A DNA stretch of 62,459 nt from Gallionellales bacterium GWA2_60_142 (lineage in GTDB: Bacteria; Pseudomonadota; Gammaproteobacteria; Burkholderiales; Gallionellaceae), in assembly GCA_001801085.1 (NCBI GenBank), contig MGWR01000039.1, forward strand, positions 1 through 62,459, read 5' to 3'. The translations under genes and the position numbers were made by a program. This document shows, piece after piece, positions 38,619 through 47,564 of this stretch (the first letter of the stretch is position 1; every line of letters begins with the position of its first letter). The notes beneath the pieces are model-generated. The model worked only from the letters and a program-made list of their open reading frames with translations. It ran no database searches and was not told the DNA's origin.

Positions 38619-40295
38619 TTACTGTATCGGTTTAATCGTATCGGCGACCACGACGGCATCAAGCTCGGCCTGCGCCTCGCGCACGAAAGGATCGAGCCCG
38701 ATCGAGTCGTCCGCCTGTTGCTGCATGAATTCCTTATTCTGCTGCTCGACCACGGCAGGCGTCGCCGTTTCGATCTTGTCCAACACGATGTTCAACTTGA
38801 CCGGCTTGGCGAAATACTCGCCCAGAGCCGCCTGCAAACGATCGATCGCCATCTTGGTCTGCAAATGTTTCTGATCCGGCGACAGGCACAACGTAACCTG
38901 CCCCTCGTCCAGCGATTCCAGCACCGAATGCTTGGCCAATTGCTGCGCCATGCCTTGCACGTTCAACTGCGCCAGCAACACGCCCCAATCGGGACGGCTA
39001 TCAGCAGCCATCGCCACGGGCTCGCGCCGCACGGGAAGCACAACCTCGGCAGCAGAAGACTCAGCCTCCGGCGTTGCTTGGGAGACAAATGGCTGGGGGG
39101 CAGCCGTCTGCGACGCAACAGTCCGCTGCACTTGCGCGACTGGCTGCTGTGCGACCGGTGGCCGCGCAACGGGCGACTGCGGTGCAGCGGCAACGACCGC
39201 CGCCCCCTTCGCAGGTGCAAACGACAGCATGCGCAGCAACGTCATCGAGAAGCCGGCATATTCGTCGGGCGCGAGATCGATCTCGTCGCGACCGTGAATC
39301 GCAATCTGGTAATACAACTGCACCTGCTCCGGCGTCAGTGCCTGCGCCAGTTCCAGCAAACGCGCGCGCTCCGGTTCGTCGTCGGCAATCGCCTGCGGCA
39401 CGGTCTGCGCCAGCGCGATGCGATGCAACAGCGTCGCCAACTCCTGCAACGCGGCGTCGAACGCCACGCTGCGCGACGCCATGCTGTCGGCGATCTCGAC
39501 CAGCGCCAGACCGTTACGGTCGCGCAACGCCGCCAGCACATCGAACAGATAACCGTGATCGATAGACCCTAGCATGGTGCGCACCACGGCTTCTTCGACC
39601 TTGCCGGAGGAAAAGGCAATCGCCTGATCCATCAGGCTCAGTGCGTCGCGCATGCTGCCGGCGGCAGCGCGCGCAACAAGCGCCAGCGCGCCGATCTCGA
39701 ACGCGATCTGCTCTTGCTCCAGCACGTACTGAAGATGACTGGCGATCAATGCCGGGGGCAACTGTTTCAGATTGAACTGCAAGCAGCGCGACAGCACCGT
39801 GACCGGAATTTTTTGCGGATCGGTGGTGGCGAGGATGAACTTCACATGGCCCGGCGGCTCTTCCAGCGTCTTCAACATCGCGTTGAACGCCGACTTGGAC
39901 AGCATGTGCACTTCGTCGATGATGTAGACCTTGAAACGGCCGGAGGTCGGCGCATACAACGCGCTCTCCAGCAATTCGCGCATGCTATCGACTTGGGTGT
40001 TCGACGCCGCGTCCAGTTCGATCAGATCGACGAAACGTCCGCTATCGATCTCGCGGCAGGCGCTGCACTCGCCGCAGGGTGTCGCGGTGATGCCGGTCTG
40101 GCAGTTCAATGACTTGGCGAAGATGCGCGCGATGGTGGTCTTGCCCACCCCGCGCGTGCCGGTGAACAGATAGGCGTGATGCAGCCGATTCTGGGAAAGC
40201 GCATTACTTAGCGCCTGGACGACGTGCTCCTGCCCCGCCAGTTGCGCGAAGCTCTTGGGACGCCATTTGCGCGCGAGGACCGTAGTAGCCGACAA
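38619..40295 (-). CDS. dnaX: DNA polymerase III tau/gamma subunit
   Basis: Clamp-loader ATPase. 558 residues with Walker [10 protein letters not shown], a zinc module ([16 protein letters not shown]), Walker B DEVHML and the sensor-1 SRCLQFNLK, followed by an Ala/Pro/Gln-rich linker ([18 protein letters not shown]) and a tau C-terminal domain. The start is TTG 40295 ([16 protein letters not shown]), fixed by alignment to the family's [10 protein letters not shown] start; no ATG fits. Confidence 0.95.
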   Translation of the reverse strand: MSATTVLARKWRPKSFAQLAGQEHVVQALSNALSQNRLHHAYLFTGTRGVGKTTIARIFAKSLNCQTGITATPCGECSACREIDSGRFVDLIELDAASNTQVDSMRELLESALYAPTSGRFKVYIIDEVHMLSKSAFNAMLKTLEEPPGHVKFILATTDPQKIPVTVLSRCLQFNLKQLPPALIASHLQYVLEQEQIAFEIGALALVARAAAGSMRDALSLMDQAIAFSSGKVEEAVVRTMLGSIDHGYLFDVLAALRDRNGLALVEIADSMASRSVAFDAALQELATLLHRIALAQTVPQAIADDEPERARLLELAQALTPEQVQLYYQIAIHGRDEIDLAPDEYAGFSMTLLRMLSFAPAKGAAVVAAAPQSPVARPPVAQQPVAQVQRTVASQTAAPQPFVSQATPEAESSAAEVVLPVRREPVAMAADSRPDWGVLLAQLNVQGMAQQLAKHSVLESLDEGQVTLCLSPDQKHLQTKMAIDRLQAALGEYFAKPVKLNIVLDKIETATPAVVEQQNKEFMQQQADDSIGLDPFVREAQAELDAVVVADTIKPIQ

Positions 40296-40306
40296 GTTAC
40301 ACCGCT

Positions 40307-40837
40307 TCAGAAATGGTAGGCAAAGCGGACTTGATTGAAATTGATGCCCTGATTGGGTTGCTTGATGCCGCCGTTGGAAAGATGCTGAAAACGGTATGCG
40401 AGATCGAACTGCTTGTGCTCGCCGAAACGCACGCCGACACCGAGATGGTCGCCGAACTGGAACGAGCTGCCGAACTGGCGATTGGCATAGATAAACGTCG
40501 GCGCAATCATGTGAAACCCGATTGCAGCCTCCGCGTAGGGGGCGAAGCTCCCCATGTTCTTTTGTTGCAGGCGGAACACCGGCGTGATGCCGATATCGGT
40601 GATGGTCTGATTGTTGCCGACGACGCTATTGCCGCGCCAAGTACCGACGGAAGCTTCCCAAGAACCGGTCACCAGCCAATCGCCATCGGTGAACCACTGC
40701 TTGTCCCAGTCCCAGCCGGCGCCGATGCGCGCCATGTCGGCCGAATCGCCATTGCCGTATTCCACGAACACAGAATCCAGCGCATGTACGTTGCAACTGA
40801 ACAGCACTCCCACCAACAGCAAAGCCAGCTTCTTCAT
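40307..40837 (-). CDS. PagL-like lipid A 3-O-deacylase
   Basis: Outer-membrane acyloxyacyl hydrolase-family protein of 176 residues with a signal peptide (MKKLALLLVGVLFSCNVHA). The PagL catalytic signature is visible as YRFQHLSNGGI (His-Ser pair near residues 153-155), and the protein ends in an aromatic residue (VRFAYHF) as outer-membrane beta barrels do. AGGAGAG precedes the ATG. It sits between the SRP RNA and dnaX, 11 bp ahead of dnaX. Confidence 0.82.
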   Translation of the reverse strand: MKKLALLLVGVLFSCNVHALDSVFVEYGNGDSADMARIGAGWDWDKQWFTDGDWLVTGSWEASVGTWRGNSVVGNNQTITDIGITPVFRLQQKNMGSFAPYAEAAIGFHMIAPTFIYANRQFGSSFQFGDHLGVGVRFGEHKQFDLAYRFQHLSNGGIKQPNQGINFNQVRFAYHF

Positions 40838-40863
40838 CGCACTCTCCTGTCACAACCAATAAG

Positions 40864-40964
40864 GAGGCGAGCCTTACCCCCGGCACTTGCAGTAATTAGC
40901 TGTGGCTGCTTCCTTCCGGACCTGACCAGATTCACTACCCTGCAATGCGGGGAGACCCGCCAAT
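40864..40964 (-). ncRNA. ffs: 4.5S signal recognition particle RNA
   Basis: On the minus strand the sequence contains the universally conserved SRP core GTCAGGTCCGGAAGGAAGCA, the Ffh-binding helix 8 with its GGAA tetraloop. The ends (GGCGGGTCTCCCC... and ...GGGGGTAAGGCTCGCC) pair to make the long hairpin of the small bacterial SRP RNA, about 100 nt. Location next to dnaX is common in beta- and gammaproteobacteria. Ends are approximate. Confidence 0.93.
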
Positions 40965-41023
40965 TCGTACGACAACTCGCCAAACCTACTGCGCGCCCCG
41001 ATTGCGGCGTTGCGCGGTGCTCG

Positions 41024-41056
41024 AAATCCTCATGTACAAAAAGTACATTCCGGTTT
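41024..41056. repeat. Palindromic repeat around CATGTAC-AAAAA-GTACATT
   Basis: GAAATCCTCATGTAC and GTACATTCCGGTTTC flank an A5 loop, giving an imperfect 15-bp hairpin with an A/T loop that would read as T5 on the minus strand. It lies about 60 bp upstream of the SRP RNA gene. The rest of 40965-41178 shows no gene. Confidence 0.5.
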
Positions 41057-41178
41057 CTGCGCTGACCAGCGACTTGCTGGCGTTTTCTGCCAGCTTAATC
41101 GATTGGCCATGCTTTAGCGCCGTGCGCCTTGCACTCGGGTCGCTCGCTACGGTTTAGCGAGCTGTCTATTGTTACTTG

Positions 41179-42702
41179 TTACATCGCTCGAACCGGGATC
41201 ATCCCGATACGCTTGCGCCATTCCGCCGGGCCGGTGTCGTGCACGGAGTTCCCCCGTACATCGACAGCCACCGTCACCGGCATGTTTTCAACCTCAAATT
41301 CGTAAATCGCCTCCATTCCCAGCTCCGGGAACGCGACGACTCTCGCGCTGCGTATTGCCTTCGAAACCAGGTAGGCTGCGCCTCCCACAGCCATCAGATA
41401 GACCGCACCGTGCTTCCTGATCGACTCGATCGCGTCCTTGCCGCGCTCTGCCTTGCCCACCATGCCGATCAGGCCGGTCTGCGCCAGCATCGTCTCGGTG
41501 AACCCGTCCATACGCGTCGCGGTAGTCGGCCCGGCGGGCCCGACGACTTCGTCGCGCACCGGATCAACCGGGCCGACATAATAAATGAAGCGGTCGGTAA
41601 AATCCACGCCGGCAGGCAGTTTTTCGCCGCGCCCCAGCATTTCGACGATGCGCTTGTGCGCAGCATCGCGTCCTGTCAACAGCTTGCCGGACAATAACAC
41701 GGTCTCGCCCGGCTGCCAGTGCGATATTTCCTCGCGCGTGACCGTATCCAGATTCACCCGCCGCGCATTTTCGGCCGGCTGCCAGTCGATATCCGGGTAA
41801 TCCTCAAGCTTCGGCGGCTCGAACAATGCCACGCCGTAACCGTCCAGTTCAAAATGCACATGCCGCGTCGCGGCGCAGTTGGGGATGATCGCCACCGGTT
41901 TGGAGGCCGCATGCGTCGGATAGTCGAGTATCTTCACGTCCATCACCGTGGTCAGTCCGCCCAACCCCTGCGCGCCTATGCCCAGCGCATTGACCTTGTC
42001 GCACAGCTCGATGCGCAATTCCTCGATGCGATTCTGCGGCCCGCGCGCCTTCAACTCACTCATGTCCATCGGCAGCATCAACGCCTGCTTGGCCAGCAGC
42101 ACCGCCTTCTCCGCCGTGCCGCCAATGCCGATACCCAGCATTCCCGGCGGACACCAGCCTGCGCCCATCTCCGGCACCTGCTGCAACACCCATTCGACGA
42201 TGTCGTCGCCGGGGTTGAGCATCCCCAGCACCGCCTTATTCTCCGAGCCGCCGCCCTTGGCCGCAATCTCCACCTCGACCTTGTCGCCCTGCACCAACTC
42301 GACATGCACCACCGCCGGCGTGTTGTCGCCGGTGTTCTTGCGCTTCCCCGCCGGATCTGCGACCACGGAGGCGCGCAACGTGTTGTCCGGATCGAGGTAC
42401 GCCTGGCGCACACCGGCATTAACCATGCCGACGATGTCCATGTCCGCCTCCCAGCGCACCGCCATGCCGACCCGGACGAACACGACGACGATGCCGGTGT
42501 CCTGGCAGATCGGCCGATGACCCTGCGCGCACATCCGCGAATTCGCCAGGATCTGCGCCATCGCATCCTTCGCCGCAGGCGATTGCTCGATACGATAAGC
42601 GTCGGCCAGGGCGCGAACGAAATCCGCCGGGTGGTAATAGGAAATGAACTGCAGCGCGTCCGCGATGCTGTCGATAAAGTCTTGCTGCCGGATGATGGTC
42701 AT
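41179..42702 (-). CDS. fumA: Class I (iron-sulfur) fumarate hydratase
   Basis: Oxygen-sensitive [4Fe-4S] fumarase of the citric acid cycle, 507 residues from ATG 42702 (MTIIRQQDFIDSIADAL); the open frame upstream runs into the promoter region of the divergent response regulator. Cluster ligand regions include ICQDTGIVVVFVRVG and IPNCAATRHVHFEL. Both the N-terminal alpha-type and C-terminal beta-type domains (GKLLTGRDAAHKRI, YYVGPVDPVRDEVVGPAGPT) are present in one chain. A single-chain class I enzyme is usual in betaproteobacteria. Confidence 0.95.
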   Translation of the reverse strand: MTIIRQQDFIDSIADALQFISYYHPADFVRALADAYRIEQSPAAKDAMAQILANSRMCAQGHRPICQDTGIVVVFVRVGMAVRWEADMDIVGMVNAGVRQAYLDPDNTLRASVVADPAGKRKNTGDNTPAVVHVELVQGDKVEVEIAAKGGGSENKAVLGMLNPGDDIVEWVLQQVPEMGAGWCPPGMLGIGIGGTAEKAVLLAKQALMLPMDMSELKARGPQNRIEELRIELCDKVNALGIGAQGLGGLTTVMDVKILDYPTHAASKPVAIIPNCAATRHVHFELDGYGVALFEPPKLEDYPDIDWQPAENARRVNLDTVTREEISHWQPGETVLLSGKLLTGRDAAHKRIVEMLGRGEKLPAGVDFTDRFIYYVGPVDPVRDEVVGPAGPTTATRMDGFTETMLAQTGLIGMVGKAERGKDAIESIRKHGAVYLMAVGGAAYLVSKAIRSARVVAFPELGMEAIYEFEVENMPVTVAVDVRGNSVHDTGPAEWRKRIGMIPVRAM

Positions 42703-42839
42703 GGAATTAGCGGATGAAATATGCGGGACGATTATCTGTAGCCGCACCGGGAGCGTCAATCCGAATCGGCGACCGCTATTGACCGCCAGCCCGCGAATGC
42801 GTAGGGTACGGGCCGTTTTGAACATCCGGAATAATAGTC

Positions 42840-44444
42840 TTGGCGAACATCAGCAAATTTACCGACAAGTGGGTGCTTGTCATAGACGACATGGAAGGAA
42901 TGCGCTCGCAACTGCGCATGTCGCTGACCAACTCGGGATTTGCAAAACTCCATATCGTGGGGAACATCAGGGAAGCGCTGGAACGCATGGCGAACAGCCG
43001 CTACGACGTCATCCTCTGCGACTATTCGCTCGGCGAGGGCACCGACGGACAGCAGTTTCTGGAACACCTGCGCACCAACGACCTGATCAGCCGCAACACC
43101 ATCTTCGTGATGATCACCGCAGAGCAGGCCTACGAAAAAGTGGTGGCCGCCTCCGAATGCGCTCCCGACGATTACCTGCTGAAGCCTTTCACCGCAGGGC
43201 AATTCAACGCGCGGCTCGAAAAACTGCTGGAACGCCAACAATTCTTCGCGACCATCGACAAGACTACCGACGCGAAGGACTGGACGCGCGTCATCGCCGA
43301 ATGCGACAAGTCCCTGCCGGCCAGGAACAAATACTTCATCGAGTTGTGCAAGATCAAGGCCGCGGCGCTGATGCACAGCAACCGTCCGCAGGACGCCGCC
43401 GACCTGTATCGCGAAGTGCTGGCGCTGCGCCCTATCGGCTGGGCCAGACTGGGTTTGGCACGAGCGCTGGGACAACTGGGCAAAAAAGACGAAGCGCAGC
43501 AACTCGCGCGTGAGATCGTCGCCGACTCCCCCCAGTTCATGGCCGCCTACGACTTTCTCGGCGGCCAACTGGCCTCGTCCGGAGACAAAGAAGCGGCGCT
43601 GAACGTGCTGCAAAAGGCGCGCGAGATATCCCCCGGCACGATGAACCGGATACGGGAACTGAGCACACTGGCGGTCAGCACGGGACAACCCGAACTGGCC
43701 GAATCGGTGATGCGCCAGGCCCTGCAAAAGCACAAGTATTCGCCGGTGCGTCAGGTGAACGATTACGCGATCCTCTCCAAGGCGCTGGCGACCCAGGGCA
43801 AAGCCGACGAAGCGCTGAGCGTCGTCGCGGATGCGCGCAAGGATTTCCGCGACGAAGACAGCCAGATCGTTCTGGCGGCGACCGAAAGCGTCGCCCAGCG
43901 CGCCGCCGGAAACGACGAACTGGCCGAGGCCGCGCTGGCCCGCGCCATGGCCGGAGACATCAACATACTCCCGGTGGGGGCGGTCACCGCGATTGCCGAT
44001 GCCTGCTTCGCGCTGGGCAAGGAAGACGATGCCAACAAACTGCTGCGCCACGCCATCCAGAACAACCCGGAAGACGAGACGATCAGGAGCAAGGTCCACG
44101 ACGTGCTGACCGCGGCCGGCAAGGAAGTCACCGAAGCCGATGCGATGATCGAGGAAAGCACGCAGGAGATCATCCGCACCAACAACGACGGCGTGCGCAA
44201 GGCGGAGTCCGGACAACTTCAGGAAGCCATCGACTTGCTGTGCGAAGCCGCCGACCGCCTGCCGAACAACCTGCAGATCGTCGGCAATGCCGCACTGGTG
44301 ATCGCACTGCATCTGGCAAAGAACGGCGACGACCCGAAGATGCTGGCCCAGTGCTTGCGCTACCGCGACGCCATCATCAGAAAATCGCCAGATTACCCCA
44401 GACTGGCCCAGATCGACAGCCAGCTCAGACAACTGAAGAAATAA
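42840..44444 (+). CDS. Response regulator with tetratricopeptide output domain
   Basis: 534 residues. The receiver domain (about 10-130) has the phosphoacceptor Asp in DVILCDYSLGEGTDG, the acidic pocket VIDDMEG and Lys in DDYLLKPF. The rest is helical TPR repeats (for example WARLGLARALGQLGKKDEAQ, GQPELAESVMRQALQKHKYS) with no DNA-binding or enzymatic domain, so output is by protein contact. The only start that keeps the receiver intact is TTG 42840. A small histidine kinase follows after 11 bp and is its likely partner. Confidence 0.85.
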   Translation: MANISKFTDKWVLVIDDMEGMRSQLRMSLTNSGFAKLHIVGNIREALERMANSRYDVILCDYSLGEGTDGQQFLEHLRTNDLISRNTIFVMITAEQAYEKVVAASECAPDDYLLKPFTAGQFNARLEKLLERQQFFATIDKTTDAKDWTRVIAECDKSLPARNKYFIELCKIKAAALMHSNRPQDAADLYREVLALRPIGWARLGLARALGQLGKKDEAQQLAREIVADSPQFMAAYDFLGGQLASSGDKEAALNVLQKAREISPGTMNRIRELSTLAVSTGQPELAESVMRQALQKHKYSPVRQVNDYAILSKALATQGKADEALSVVADARKDFRDEDSQIVLAATESVAQRAAGNDELAEAALARAMAGDINILPVGAVTAIADACFALGKEDDANKLLRHAIQNNPEDETIRSKVHDVLTAAGKEVTEADAMIEESTQEIIRTNNDGVRKAESGQLQEAIDLLCEAADRLPNNLQIVGNAALVIALHLAKNGDDPKMLAQCLRYRDAIIRKSPDYPRLAQIDSQLRQLKK

Positions 44445-44455
44445 ACGGAACACCG

Positions 44456-45067
44456 ATGAACGACCTGTACGCCGCCGTCATCCATGACGTGAAAAACCAG
44501 CTTGCCGAACTCGCGTTGCGCCTGGGCGAACGCGCCGATGCGCAGCAAGAAATGAGCATCGCGATGAATGCGGCACGACGCCTGTCGGAAATGCTGCTGG
44601 TGATCCGTCAGGAAGCCGAGCTGCTGAGCGTCAATCCGGACTCCGTCGATACCGGAGACTTCTTGGCCATCCTCGCCGCGGAGTACCGCGAACTGTTTCC
44701 GGCGCTCGCCATCGACATCGACACCGAACATGCGCCCGCCTTCGCCTTCTTCGACGATGCGCTGGTGCGCATGGCCTTGTCCAACGCCATGCACAACGCC
44801 TGCCGTAGCGCGCACAGCCGCATCAAGCTCGCCGCCCGGGAACAGGACAAAATGCTGGTTCTCGAAGTCGCGGACGACGGCCCGGGATTCCCGGACGGAA
44901 TGCTGAAGAACGACGGCGATACGCCGGCTTCCGTCAGCAACCGCGGCACCGGACTGGGACTCTATCTTGCGAGGAAAATCGCGGAACTGCACAAACTGGA
45001 AGGACGTTGCGGACGGATTGAACTGAGCAACGACAAGGGCGCGGTGTTCCGGATGTTTCTGCCCTGA
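44456..45067 (+). CDS. Small soluble sensor histidine kinase
   Basis: 203 residues from ATG 44456. The N-terminal helix has an H-box, AAVIHDVKNQLAELALRL, with His 10 as the likely phosphorylation site, followed directly by a HATPase domain (N-box NAMHNACRSA, G-boxes EVADDGPGFPDG and GTGLGLYLARKIAE). There is no sensor or transmembrane domain, so it must take its signal from a partner. Encoded 11 bp after the TPR response regulator; the two form a two-component pair. Confidence 0.85.
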   Translation: MNDLYAAVIHDVKNQLAELALRLGERADAQQEMSIAMNAARRLSEMLLVIRQEAELLSVNPDSVDTGDFLAILAAEYRELFPALAIDIDTEHAPAFAFFDDALVRMALSNAMHNACRSAHSRIKLAAREQDKMLVLEVADDGPGFPDGMLKNDGDTPASVSNRGTGLGLYLARKIAELHKLEGRCGRIELSNDKGAVFRMFLP

Positions 45068-45083
45068 ACAACGGATTTCAACT

Positions 45084-45127
45084 GTAGGTCGGGCTCCGCC
45101 CGACATGGTGGGCAGAGCCCACCCTAC
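45084..45127. repeat. Double-hairpin intergenic repeat
   Basis: GTAGG...CCTAC ends enclose two hairpins, GTCGGGC/GCCCGAC and GGTGGGC/GCCCACC. It lies between the histidine kinase and the convergent tilS and could end transcription from both sides, though no T-run is seen. Confidence 0.6.
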
Positions 45128-45143
45128 GCCGCCCCCACAAACA

Positions 45144-46577
45144 CTATTCTCCGGCGCTCCCCGCCAGTTCGACCACAATAGCGGCCTCGCCCTCTCCGGC
45201 CTGATACTCCGCCGCCACGGCGACACCCACCACGCACACCAGCTCGTCGCCGCAATAGACCAACGGCAGGCGTTCGCGCCGCCAGGACGGAATGCCGTGT
45301 TCCTGCAACAGGTTCTTCAGACTGCGCTTGGCGGCGTTCGGATGCGGGCGCAAGGTCTCGCCGCCGTTGCGCAAGCGTAACGTGACCGGCGCGCGGCGCA
45401 GCTTTTCCGCACCGATTCCCGCGCCCGGCACTTCGGCGAAACGCAATCGAACGCCCAGCGCAGGCCAGTCCAGTTCGGGCTCGCCGTTCCACGGCAACGC
45501 CAGTTCGCGCTCGATCCCGCCCAGGATCGGCGACACATGAGCCCGGTCACGATAACGATGCACTTGCCAAGCGCCGTATTCGACGCATACCGCCGCATCC
45601 TGCCGCGCGTCGCACAGTTGATGCAGCATGGTTTCTAGCTGCGCGGTCTGCGGCATCGCAGCGCCCCGGCAATGCAAAAAATGACGCAACAGGTTTTTGG
45701 CGCGTGCAGGTGTCAGCGCGCGCAGCGCGGCGACGTTCAGCGCATCGCCCTGCATCGCCCCTTCGGCATCGATGCGCGCCAAATCGTCGAGCAGTTCGCT
45801 CGCCTCGGCGAAGTGATGCGCACTGCGCGCCAAGGTATTCCGATAGGAGGGAAAACGCTCTTCCAGCAAGGGTAGCGCGCGATGACGCAGAAAGTTGCGC
45901 GGATAGCTGTCGTCGGCGTTGCTTTCGTCTTCGACCCACTGCAATCCATGCTCACACGCATAGTCGAGCAACGCTGCGCGCGACTGGTCGAGCAAGGGGC
46001 GCAGCAAACGATGCGCGTGCCCCTCTCCCACGAGGGGAGAGGGCGCGCCAACAGGTGTCCCTCCAATGAACGGCCCTTCGACCTTGCTCAGGACAGGCAT
46101 TGCCGCGACGCCGCGTACGCCCGAGCCGCGCAGCAGTTGCAGCAACAGCGTCTCGGCCTGATCGTCGGCATGGTGTGCTAGTGCTACGAAATCGCAGGAC
46201 TGGCGTGCGAATGCGGCATGGCGCAGCTTGCGCGCCGCCGCCTCGATGCCGTGCTCGCGCAGCGGCGCGATATCGACATGTTCGATATGCAACGGAATAT
46301 CCAACCCGGAGCAGAGCCCGGCGCAGAAGTCCGCCCAGGCATCGGCGTTCGGGCTGATGCCGTGGTGGACATGCAATGCGGAAAGACGCCAGGAGAAACG
46401 CGGCGCGAGACGATGCAAAATATGGAGCAGTACAACCGAATCCATCCCGCCGCTAAGCCCGACCAGGATGGAGCTGCCCGGAGGGATTAGCGGTTCGAGT
46501 TGTGCGGCGATTTGATCGGCGAGCGCAGGGGCACGGCGCGCCGTGCCCTTATATTGCGACTTCCTTGAATTTGCCAT
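45144..46577 (-). CDS. tilS: tRNA(Ile)-lysidine synthase, with an in-frame repeat insertion
   Basis: N-type ATP pyrophosphatase that converts C34 of the AUA-reading tRNA-Ile to lysidine. 477 residues; P-loop [10 protein letters not shown] (near residue 42), [20 protein letters not shown] and a TilS C-terminal domain ([32 protein letters not shown]). After AAMPVL there are about 26 extra residues ([20 protein letters not shown]...) before RLLRPLLD that homologues normally lack; they are encoded by dispersed repeat sequence. The frame is intact. The start overlaps accA by 29 bp. Confidence 0.93.
   Translation of the reverse strand: MANSRKSQYKGTARRAPALADQIAAQLEPLIPPGSSILVGLSGGMDSVVLLHILHRLAPRFSWRLSALHVHHGISPNADAWADFCAGLCSGLDIPLHIEHVDIAPLREHGIEAAARKLRHAAFARQSCDFVALAHHADDQAETLLLQLLRGSGVRGVAAMPVLSKVEGPFIGGTPVGAPSPLVGEGHAHRLLRPLLDQSRAALLDYACEHGLQWVEDESNADDSYPRNFLRHRALPLLEERFPSYRNTLARSAHHFAEASELLDDLARIDAEGAMQGDALNVAALRALTPARAKNLLRHFLHCRGAAMPQTAQLETMLHQLCDARQDAAVCVEYGAWQVHRYRDRAHVSPILGGIERELALPWNGEPELDWPALGVRLRFAEVPGAGIGAEKLRRAPVTLRLRNGGETLRPHPNAAKRSLKNLLQEHGIPSWRRERLPLVYCGDELVCVVGVAVAAEYQAGEGEAAIVVELAGSAGE
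46019..46098. repeat. Repeat elements inserted in frame within tilS
   Basis: CCCTCTCCCACGAGGGGAGAGGG (a palindrome like those at 22619 and 50524) is followed after about 30 bp by CCCTTCGACCTTGCTCAGGA, a motif of the TCGAC...CTCAGGAC intergenic-repeat type. Together they encode the extra segment of TilS. Confidence 0.65.
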
Positions 46578-47514
46578 AGCTCATCAGCCTGCTGAAGCGA
46601 TCCTGCATCAGGCTGGCGACCGGTTTGTTCTGCGCCTGCTTCAGCGCTTCCTGCAAGGCCTTCTTCACGCCTTGCATGGTCGCGGCATAGTCGCGGTGCG
46701 CCCCGCCCAGCGGCTCAGCAACGATCTTGTCCACCAGCCCAAGCGTCTTCAGGCGAGTGGCGGTAATGCCCAGCGTCTCGGCGGCGTCTGCCGCTTTTTC
46801 CGCGCTCTTCCACAGGATGGAGGCGCAGCCTTCAGGCGAGATCACCGAGTAAGTGGCGTATTGCAGCATCAGCATCGCGTCGCCGACCGCAATCGCCAGC
46901 GCGCCGCCGGAGCCGCCCTCGCCGATCACGGTGCAGATGATGGGCACGCGCAGCTCGGCCATTTCGTACAGGTTGCGGCCGATCGCCTCGGACTGGCCGC
47001 GCTCTTCCGCACCGACGCCGGGATACGCGCCGGGCGTGTCGATAAAGGTCATGATGGGGATGCCGAACTTCTCGGCGAGCTTCATCAGGCGCAGCGCCTT
47101 GCGGTAGCCCTCGGGACGCGGCATGCCGAAGTTGCGCAGGATCTTTTCCTTGGTATCGCGGCCCTTCTGGTGGCCGATCACCATCACGCTCTGGCCGTTG
47201 AAACGGGCCAGACCGCCGACGATAGCCTTGTCGTCCGCGTAGGCGCGGTCGCCGTGCAGTTCTTCGAAATCGGTGAACAGGTGCTCGACATAGTCCAGCG
47301 TATAGGGACGCTGCGGATGGCGCGACACCTGCGAAATCTGCCAGGGCGTGAGCTTGGCATAGACATCCTTGGTCAATGTCTCGCTCTTCTTCGACAGCCG
47401 GCTAATTTCGTCGGCGATGTCCAGTGCGGAGTCGTCCTGCACATAACGCAACTGCTCGATCTTGTCTTCCAGCTCGGCGATGGGGCTTTCAAAATCCAGA
47501 AATGACACTTTCAT
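46549..47514 (-). CDS. accA: Acetyl-CoA carboxylase carboxyltransferase subunit alpha
   Basis: Transfers CO2 from carboxybiotin to acetyl-CoA to make malonyl-CoA, with AccD. 321 residues, normal length; conserved blocks [45 protein letters not shown] and [14 protein letters not shown]. Overlaps tilS by 29 bp at its 3' end, an accA-tilS order seen in many proteobacteria. Confidence 0.97.
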   Translation of the reverse strand: MKVSFLDFESPIAELEDKIEQLRYVQDDSALDIADEISRLSKKSETLTKDVYAKLTPWQISQVSRHPQRPYTLDYVEHLFTDFEELHGDRAYADDKAIVGGLARFNGQSVMVIGHQKGRDTKEKILRNFGMPRPEGYRKALRLMKLAEKFGIPIMTFIDTPGAYPGVGAEERGQSEAIGRNLYEMAELRVPIICTVIGEGGSGGALAIAVGDAMLMLQYATYSVISPEGCASILWKSAEKAADAAETLGITATRLKTLGLVDKIVAEPLGGAHRDYAATMQGVKKALQEALKQAQNKPVASLMQDRFSRLMSYGKFKEVAI

Positions 47515-47564
47515 ATTTGCTCCCTACGTAAAACGCGGCGCGATGATACTACAGGGCGGGCTCC

